A stretch of 26,598 bases of DNA from a virus. This document shows positions 22,615 through 26,598 of the stretch, piece by piece. The stretch's first letter is position 1; the number at the start of each line of letters is the position of its first letter. The notes beneath the pieces were generated by a model. That model saw only the letters and a list, made by a program, of their open reading frames with translations. It ran no database searches and had not been told where the DNA came from. Made by a program: the position numbers and the translations under genes. The stretch is from the IMG/VR virus record IMGVR_UViG_3300000928_000463, positions 1 to 26,598 of that record; one strand, written 5' to 3'.

Positions 22615-23220
22615 TCACTTTGTAGCCTTTTCCTCTGGTGCTAATTGATCTAATCGTTTGCGCAAGCGGCTTCCTAAACCGTGACCTTCTACTTTCTTTG
22701 GTGGTTCAGACTCTGGCAAAGTCTTAACTATTTCCCCGATCGGTGAAGTAGCTAACTCTTCAGTGCTGCTGCGTTCTGATTGGTAGCGTGAATCATTCAT
22801 GTTCCTTTCCAAAATCTCAACCCTTATTTCGCCTTCGTACCTGCGCAGAAAATCTAAGATTTCGGGTGTCTTTAATCGCTCATACAATTTTCCAAACTTC
22901 CCTTTGCGCACCATATCAAAACAGGTTCTTACCTCCTCCAGCTTTAATGTAGGGTGTTCCTCAAAGATGCTGTTGACGCAAAAGATTAATTCCTCGTCAC
23001 TTTGAATCGTAGTTTTTGCGCTCAGTTCTTTGCACAGCCTGCCTACTTCTGACATTACCCAGCCCCTGATCATTGCAGGGTTACTTTTCAATGCCGTAAT
23101 TATGTTAGTGCCTTTGCTCCAGGCATCATTAGGTTTTACGCTGACCAAGTTATCCTTCAGTAACATAACGGTGTAGGGCTTCAGAGTTGAAGTTGTCCTG
23201 GCTAAATCCTCGTTTTTCAT
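22615..23220 (-). CDS. Replication-region protein, possibly accessory to the initiator
   Basis: A 201-residue protein. The first ATG (23220) overlaps the initiator gene by 71 bases; an ATG at 23166 (MLLKDNLVSVKPNDAWSKG) would overlap by 17 and may be the true start. The middle (NSIFEEHPTLKLEEVRTCFD, then MVRKGKFGKLYERLKTPEIL) recalls a family found beside phage replication genes in Bacteroidota, perhaps a helicase-loader-like factor. No Walker motif is visible. The C-terminus is disordered and basic. The functional suggestion is only from position. Confidence 0.65.
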   Translation of the reverse strand: MKNEDLARTTSTLKPYTVMLLKDNLVSVKPNDAWSKGTNIITALKSNPAMIRGWVMSEVGRLCKELSAKTTIQSDEELIFCVNSIFEEHPTLKLEEVRTCFDMVRKGKFGKLYERLKTPEILDFLRRYEGEIRVEILERNMNDSRYQSERSSTEELATSPIGEIVKTLPESEPPKKVEGHGLGSRLRKRLDQLAPEEKATK

Positions 23221-23797
23221 TCTGGTGTTCTTTTTGTCTTCGTTTCCAATTCCTGGCAGTGGCTTTCCAGTCTTTAATTTTATTGCCTCCCTTTAGCTTC
23301 CAGCCTGTTTGCTCGTACCAATCCAAAAACTTTTGTGCCTCTTCTACGCTCATCCCTAATTCAAGAAAGTATTCTATACACTCTCCCTCAGTGGAGGGTT
23401 GCCCTTCTTTCTTTGGTTTAGTCGTTGGTTTAGTCCTTGTATTAGTAGTGCCTACCTGAAGGTGGTTTGTTGCCTCCGTCAAGTACGGTTGTATATCTCC
23501 TTCTATGGAGGTTACCACCCGTAGTACCCTACGGTAAACCTTGCCAATTTTACGTCGCTCGCGTTGCACTAATCCAATGTCTACCAAATGCTTTAAAACC
23601 TTTTCGGTTCCACTTTTACTAAGCTGTAGATGATCCGCTAAATGCTCGTTGCTAACAAAACAATCCAGCTTGTTTTTACTAAAGCTGTCTATCTCAATCA
23701 GCATTAGCTTATGGCTCCAGGTTAAATCGGTAGCCATATATAAAGACGCTGGTATCCATACGCCCTTAAATTGTCTTGGGCTGTTCTTCTGTTTCAT
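23150..23797 (-). CDS. Replication initiator / replisome organizer with winged helix
   Basis: A 215-residue basic protein. Residues 28-92 form a winged HTH (WSHKLMLIEIDSFSKNKLDC, then VSNEHLADHLQLSKSGTEKV and LKHLVDIGLVQRERRKIGKV). A Thr/Lys-rich linker follows, then a C-terminal helical domain with FLDWYEQTGWKLKGGNKIKD and WKATARNWKRRQ. This Trp pattern is common in phage initiators with DnaD-like ends that recruit the host helicase. No polymerase or helicase gene is in the window, so this protein probably hands phage DNA to the host replisome. Its start shares four bases with the previous stop. An origin may lie within or near it, but no iterons were seen. Confidence 0.75.
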   Translation of the reverse strand: MKQKNSPRQFKGVWIPASLYMATDLTWSHKLMLIEIDSFSKNKLDCFVSNEHLADHLQLSKSGTEKVLKHLVDIGLVQRERRKIGKVYRRVLRVVTSIEGDIQPYLTEATNHLQVGTTNTRTKPTTKPKKEGQPSTEGECIEYFLELGMSVEEAQKFLDWYEQTGWKLKGGNKIKDWKATARNWKRRQKEHQNEKRGFSQDNFNSEALHRYVTEG

Positions 23798-23976
23798 AGT
23801 TTATACTTCGTTTCTCCTGTGCGCCTGTTTAATTCGTAACCTACTAAATCTGCCTGTTCTCCGTACTCTTTATGCTTTGGATCGTATGGTGCAGTGTTGA
23901 CATACCTATACAAAAGGTATTTCCTCCTTCTCTTTAATTTCTCAATCGTTACCTCTGATAGCTTTAACATCTTCAA
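23794..23976 (-). CDS. Small basic protein, unknown
   Basis: A 60-residue protein starting MKMLKLSEVTIEKLKRRRKY, strongly basic with a Lys/Arg helix near the start. A second ATG two codons later gives MLKLSEV. It overlaps the HTH gene by about 35 bases and the initiator by four. It has no Cys or membrane segment. A nucleic-acid-binding role is plausible from its charge but not shown. Confidence 0.6.
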   Translation of the reverse strand: MKMLKLSEVTIEKLKRRRKYLLYRYVNTAPYDPKHKEYGEQADLVGYELNRRTGETKYKL

Positions 23977-24175
23977 TCCTTTGTTCGATCATGTCAATCA
24001 AATCTTGAGGTTGAGTTTCTGACCATTTAGCCATCTGAGGTAGGTACATAAAGAATCGTTTCGGATCGCTATTGTACCATCGGTTTACAGAATTTTTACC
24101 CAACCCTAGTGCTTCATTCAATCGAATGTGCGTGCCATAATTTACTTTGATCCATGTGCCTAACGTCATTTTCAT
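23942..24175 (-). CDS. Small helix-turn-helix protein, Cro/repressor-like
   Basis: A 77-residue protein starting MKMTLGTWIKVNYGTHIRLN. The stretch THIRLNEALGLGKNSVNRWY reads as a helix-turn-helix, with GKNSVNRWYNSD as the recognition helix, in a size typical of Cro-like or small regulatory proteins. It could bind the palindrome near 25883-25896 and control the early promoter, but this is inference. It shares ATGA with the gene upstream. Confidence 0.6.
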   Translation of the reverse strand: MKMTLGTWIKVNYGTHIRLNEALGLGKNSVNRWYNSDPKRFFMYLPQMAKWSETQPQDLIDMIEQRIEDVKAIRGND

Positions 24176-24378
24176 TTTAATTTTTTTATTTCGTTCATTA
24201 ATTCCTGGGCCAACACACGAGAAATTTGCGCGTACTGTTCATGCGTTAGCCCGTCTTTCTTTGTCACTTTCATAGCTTGTTCCATTGCCCAAACTTTAAT
24301 TGCCTGGTCTTCAAACGATGAATCAAATTCATAATCCACTGTCGGGTAATCAGGCAGGGTAGCTTTTAATTTTCCCAT
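24172..24378 (-). CDS. Small early protein, unknown
   Basis: A 68-residue protein starting MGKLKATLPDYPTVDYEFDS. It is helical in the second half (LTHEQYAQISRVLAQELMNE) and ends in a basic stretch, IKKLK. Its ATG shares one base with the stop of the gene before, and its stop shares four with the HTH gene. No family is recognised. The tight coupling with neighbours on both sides supports a real gene. Confidence 0.6.
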   Translation of the reverse strand: MGKLKATLPDYPTVDYEFDSSFEDQAIKVWAMEQAMKVTKKDGLTHEQYAQISRVLAQELMNEIKKLK

Positions 24379-24689
24379 TACAAGTCAATTTCTATTCCTG
24401 CTTTGCGCACTTCTTCTACTATGTATTCTGGTAATTCAAATACACCATCGTATCCAGTTAGCGATAGCTTGCCATTTACCTTTTCTATCTCCAAAACTCC
24501 TTCGGCATAAAAATCTTCGCCACCTGTTTCTGTATCAAACGTTTCAAAACATCCTCCGCTTTTATGAACTGGGCTAATCTCTATCTGCGTTTCCATCTGT
24601 ACATTTTCTTTTCTGTACAAATCATTTCCGTAGGCTGTAGTCATTGCCATAGTTGGAAGTTCCGTTGTAAATTTTTTGATATACTCCAT
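24378..24689 (-). CDS. Small acidic early protein, unknown
   Basis: A 103-residue protein starting MEYIKKFTTELPTMAMTTAY. The middle (SGGCFETFDTETGGEDFYAE) and end (GVFELPEYIVEEVRKAGIEI) are acidic and beta-like, with a closing helix. It lies directly after the SSB-like gene, sharing one base with it. A single Cys and no membrane helix are present. It may act with the single-strand binding protein, but only position suggests this. Confidence 0.6.
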   Translation of the reverse strand: MEYIKKFTTELPTMAMTTAYGNDLYRKENVQMETQIEISPVHKSGGCFETFDTETGGEDFYAEGVLEIEKVNGKLSLTGYDGVFELPEYIVEEVRKAGIEIDL

Positions 24690-25171
24690 TAGAAAGGCAT
24701 TTCATTTGGTTCAGCCATCTGAGAATCCCAAAACGCCCTGGTCACTTCGTCCATTTCAAACTTAGGAAACGTATCTCTAGCCTTTAAAAGTACGTCTGCC
24801 AGGCGTGCTGCCTGTGTCATATACTCTTTTACGCTGTCAATATTTACAGCCTTCAACGGTCCCATTATTTGCACCGCATGGCCCAGTGCCCACGATCGCT
24901 CAATGCGTTTCTGTGTATCATCGGATACTTTACCGCCTGATGGCTGCGCTGTATAGCCTCCAGGCTTTTGCACTTTGCCCCATGCGCCATAGCTATTGCT
25001 GCCGTTGACCTGGTATTCTACTTCATCGCCTGCCTTAAACGGGCAGCTTGCTGTTTTGTGATTTGCGCTTATTTCTGCGCCATCTTCGAATGTGTACATA
25101 AATTTGTACAGCATACCATGTGGGCTATCGTATGTTCCGTTAGCCTGAATCTCTGTTATTTTACTAATCAT
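24689..25171 (-). CDS. Single-stranded DNA-binding protein, SSB-like
   Basis: A 160-residue protein. Residues 1-68 read as an OB-fold-like strand series (MISKITEIQANGTYDSPHGM, then LYKFMYTFEDGAEISAN, then KAGDEVEYQVNGSNSYGAWG). A Gly/Pro linker follows and then a helical part. The C-terminus ends EPNEMPF, like the acidic tip with a final Pro-Phe by which bacterial SSB recruits repair and replication partners. It probably coats phage single strands in replication and recombination. Sequence likeness to E. coli SSB is low, so the call rests on architecture and the tail. Confidence 0.65.
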   Translation of the reverse strand: MISKITEIQANGTYDSPHGMLYKFMYTFEDGAEISANHKTASCPFKAGDEVEYQVNGSNSYGAWGKVQKPGGYTAQPSGGKVSDDTQKRIERSWALGHAVQIMGPLKAVNIDSVKEYMTQAARLADVLLKARDTFPKFEMDEVTRAFWDSQMAEPNEMPF

Positions 25172-25443
25172 TTTTCTTCAATATGTTCTGTTACTGATTG
25201 CTCTATTTTATCCCAATTTAATTCTCTGGCTAACTCTTCGCTGCATCCTGTAATATCCACCTCTACTCGCACTTTGTTTCCCTTTCCTGTGCCTACCCAG
25301 CTAACAAATTTGATGCTGTCTATTTCATGGCCTGACGGATCATTCGGTACGTCATAATCATTACTCTTCATTTCTGCCCAATGAGTATAACCAATTTCTA
25401 ACTGTACATCATCGGTTATCATAATCGTTAAAGCGTCTTTCAT
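25168..25443 (-). CDS. Small early protein, unknown
   Basis: A 91-residue acidic protein starting MKDALTIMITDDVQLEIGYT. A central strand part (DSIKFVSWVGTGKGNKVRVE) is followed by an acidic helix (CSEELARELNWDKIEQSVTE). It shares ATGA with the 52-residue gene before it and four bases with the SSB-like gene after it. No family is recognised. Confidence 0.65.
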   Translation of the reverse strand: MKDALTIMITDDVQLEIGYTHWAEMKSNDYDVPNDPSGHEIDSIKFVSWVGTGKGNKVRVEVDITGCSEELARELNWDKIEQSVTEHIEEK

Positions 25444-25598
25444 TTGTCTTTGATTTGGGTTTTTGCTACTAGCCTTAACAGGCCTGCCAAAGTTTCTTGC
25501 TCCTGCACCAGCTTTTCCTGGTGGTAGTTAATCGAGAAGCGCGTGCTGTCGATAATTTTTTGCACGGCTTCGCCTGCTAGTTTGTCTTGTTCCTTCAT
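25440..25598 (-). CDS. Small helical 52-residue protein
   Basis: A short ORF from the ATG at 25598, starting MKEQDKLAGEAVQKIIDSTR. It is almost entirely helical, with heptad-like leucines in the second half (EKLVQEQETLAGLLRLVAK), so it may form a coiled coil. It ends in TGA overlapping the next ATG (ATGA), which supports translation. It starts 16 bases after the previous stop. The function is unknown. Confidence 0.6.
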   Translation of the reverse strand: MKEQDKLAGEAVQKIIDSTRFSINYHQEKLVQEQETLAGLLRLVAKTQIKDK

Positions 25599-25614
25599 TT
25601 TATATAGGTTTTGG

Positions 25615-25860
25615 TTAATACTGTTTCATGTCCCTGATCAGTTCCGTAAACTTCTTCATCAGGTCTTCGCCTGTCGTGCGGTGCATACGTTCGTATTCCG
25701 CTAGGCGTTTGTTGCATATATCCATGCAGCCTTGCAATAGGGTTTCCAGGCCGTCACTTGCTCCTGCAATTTTGCACTCTTCAAGTTCTGACTCTAAAGC
25801 TATCGCCATCTTTAGCCACCAATTATAGTCGGCTCGATTCCAGGGTTTAATCTTCTCCAT
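25615..25860 (-). CDS. First early gene product, unknown
   Basis: I choose the ATG at 25860 (MEKIKPWNRADYNWWLKMAI), giving 81 residues; a GTG two codons upstream is also in frame but lies against the predicted -10 box. The protein is helical and amphipathic, with three Cys (near 29, 45 and 49) and a C-terminal Lys-rich helix (GEDLMKKFTELIRDMKQY). It is the first gene after the terminator and promoter, a place often held by host take-over or regulatory genes. No family is recognised. Confidence 0.65.
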   Translation of the reverse strand: MEKIKPWNRADYNWWLKMAIALESELEECKIAGASDGLETLLQGCMDICNKRLAEYERMHRTTGEDLMKKFTELIRDMKQY

Positions 25861-25863
25861 TGA

Positions 25864-25896
25864 CACAAATATAGGGCAAAAAATCTAAACTTAGAT
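25864..25896 (-). promoter_or_regulatory. Candidate early promoter with overlapping palindrome
   Basis: On the minus strand TATATTTG (25873-25866) matches the Bacteroidota -7 consensus TAnnTTTG. It ends five bases before the ATG at 25860. The inverted repeat ATCTAA-AC-TTAGAT (25883-25896) covers the position where a -33/-35 box would lie and could be a repressor operator. No good TTG box is present, so the promoter may need an activator or the phage sigma-like protein. Confidence 0.5.
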
Positions 25897-25906
25897 ACAT
25901 TACCAC

Positions 25907-25942
25907 AAAAAAAAGCCCCCTACAAACTAATGCAAGGGGCTT
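25907..25942 (-). terminator. Intrinsic terminator after the lysis genes
   Basis: The arms 25936-25942 and 25913-25919 form a 7-bp stem (AAGCCCC with GGGGCTT) and a loop of about 16 bases. On the minus strand the second arm runs into eight T residues. It lies 53 bases after the stop of the small holin candidate and before the early promoter, so it should insulate lysis from early transcription. Confidence 0.85.
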
Positions 25943-25981
25943 AACAGGCGGCTAAACCAATGAAGGAGAAGATCTAACCAG

Positions 25982-25995
25982 CACTAATATAGGGC
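25982..25995 (-). repeat. Second copy of the promoter-like 14-mer
   Basis: GCCCTATATTAGTG on the minus strand repeats GCCCTATATTTGTG at 25864-25877 with one change. This copy touches the holin stop codon and faces the terminator at 25907-25942, so any transcript starting here would be about 70 bases long. It could be a second promoter or a paired protein-binding site. Confidence 0.5.
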
Positions 25996-26171
25996 TATTT
26001 GCCTTTCTTTTGCCTGGTCTTTGTACGTCCAAAGATGATCGCGTTTAATACTCTGGATAACACAGCTACAATTTTATCATCGCGTGTGGATTCCGTTAAT
26101 GCTGTCAAGGTTGACAGTAAAGTAATTAGGGCCAGGGCTAATTCTGCCCAGTGATTAATTAGAAAGTTCAT
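25995..26171 (-). CDS. Small membrane protein, holin candidate
   Basis: An ORF from the ATG at 26171 to the TAG at 25995, 58 residues, starting MNFLINHWAELALALITLLS. It has a single hydrophobic helix (about 7-26) and then TESTRDDKIVAVLSRVLNAI and a strongly basic end (GRTKTRQKKGK). A short hydrophobic helix with a charged C-terminus, placed immediately after an endolysin with 17 bases of overlap, suits a holin that releases the amidase through the inner membrane. The DDKIV segment recalls a small Bacteroidota phage protein family. Topology was judged by eye. Confidence 0.7.
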   Translation of the reverse strand: MNFLINHWAELALALITLLSTLTALTESTRDDKIVAVLSRVLNAIIFGRTKTRQKKGK

Positions 26172-26589
26172 CTATTTTAAGTTTTAAGAATTCAAATTTA
26201 TCCTGCACGTTAAACGAAGGGCAGGCTTTACGGCTGTACTCGTTATGACCATGTAAAGTTAGTGGGCCAAACGTAGTACGTAATGAATCGACCAGGTGTA
26301 AGAATGAAATTTCCTGTTCCATCGTCATTGTATCTTTTGGTTTTGATTCTAGATCGACTCCTCCACAATAGGCAACCCCAATGCTGTCTGCGTTATGGCC
26401 TTTTGTATGACTGCCTTTGATCATTACAGGCCTGCCTATTTCGCACGTGCCGTCCTGATGTATCAAATAATGATAACCGCAATCTGACCATCCCTTGGCC
26501 TGGTGCCAAACTCTGATCGTTGCTACATCTACACGCATCGCTTTTGGCGTTGCAGTGCAATGCAAGATGATGCGGTTTATCTCTCTCAC
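26155..26589 (-). CDS. N-acetylmuramoyl-L-alanine amidase (endolysin)
   Basis: A 144-residue protein closely patterned on T7 lysozyme. It cuts the amide bond between MurNAc and L-alanine in peptidoglycan. Zinc ligands are H10 (IILHCTAT), H115 and C123 (LHGHNEYSRKACPSF). Y39 (GYHYLI) and K121 match the catalytic Tyr46 and Lys128 of the T7 enzyme. VWHQAKGWSDCGYHY and KGHNADSIGVAYCGG are also family motifs. The start used is a GTG at 26589; the frame is open to the window end, so a slightly longer N-terminus is possible. It has no signal peptide, so export would depend on the holin candidate. Confidence 0.92.
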   Translation of the reverse strand: MREINRIILHCTATPKAMRVDVATIRVWHQAKGWSDCGYHYLIHQDGTCEIGRPVMIKGSHTKGHNADSIGVAYCGGVDLESKPKDTMTMEQEISFLHLVDSLRTTFGPLTLHGHNEYSRKACPSFNVQDKFEFLKLKIDELSN

Positions 26590-26598
26590 TCGATGCCT

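Noticed and set aside
25150-25166. Sequence resembling the array seam (ATCTCTGTTATTTTA) near the SSB-like start
   Set aside because: It lies inside the coding sequence, matches only in part and encodes ordinary residues of the protein; chance likeness is the simplest reading.

Overview
The window is part of a tailed double-stranded DNA phage or prophage genome. Head, tail, packaging, replication and lysis genes are all present, and every supported gene lies on the minus strand, so the genes read from base 26598 down to base 1. No integrase, tRNA, rRNA, insertion sequence or CRISPR array was seen. The host is most likely a member of the Bacteroidota, perhaps a flavobacterium. This is an inference: starts lack a purine-rich Shine-Dalgarno sequence, and several proteins (portal with C-terminal extension, XkdF-like protease, connector, sigma-like protein followed by a short Cys protein, Gly/Cys tail proteins) look like families I associate with phages of that phylum. 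The tape-measure protein and a frameshifted tail chaperone argue for a long non-contractile tail.

Layout in the direction of transcription. (1) 26589-25995: T7-lysozyme-like amidase and a small one-helix holin candidate, closed by a strong intrinsic terminator. (2) 25860-20464: early and regulatory genes behind a candidate promoter with an overlapping palindrome. They are mostly small unknowns, with an SSB-like protein, a winged-helix replication initiator, a NinG-like nuclease, a sigma-like regulator and other DNA-binding or zinc-binding proteins. Starts and stops commonly overlap by 1-8 bases. (3) 20445-18739: small terminase candidate, a conserved small phage protein and the large terminase. 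(4) 18742-10526: tail module, with a -1 frameshifted chaperone pair, tail completion proteins, two large tail proteins, a 59-residue protein and the tape measure. (5) 10505-9534: head maturation protease. (6) 9506-6718: an ArdA-like antirestriction protein followed by eight consecutive tiny, very acidic unknown proteins. Six of the seven junctions between these eight genes carry the same 11-base spacer. (7) 6694-1497: scaffold candidate, major capsid, tail tube candidate, a terminator and a new promoter, then a small protein, the portal and the connector. (8) 1430-1: a tail fiber that runs out of the window.

The most unusual part is region 6. An array of acidic, DNA-mimic-like proteins headed by an ArdA homologue sits inside the head module, between protease and scaffold, with near-identical intergenic seams. 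I propose a modular counter-defence locus, possibly made late and perhaps packaged in the head. The function is inference; the architecture is directly visible. Also notable are the frameshift site with a downstream hairpin, the tail-before-head gene order, and three promoter candidates that end 5-7 bases before an ATG and so predict leaderless mRNAs.
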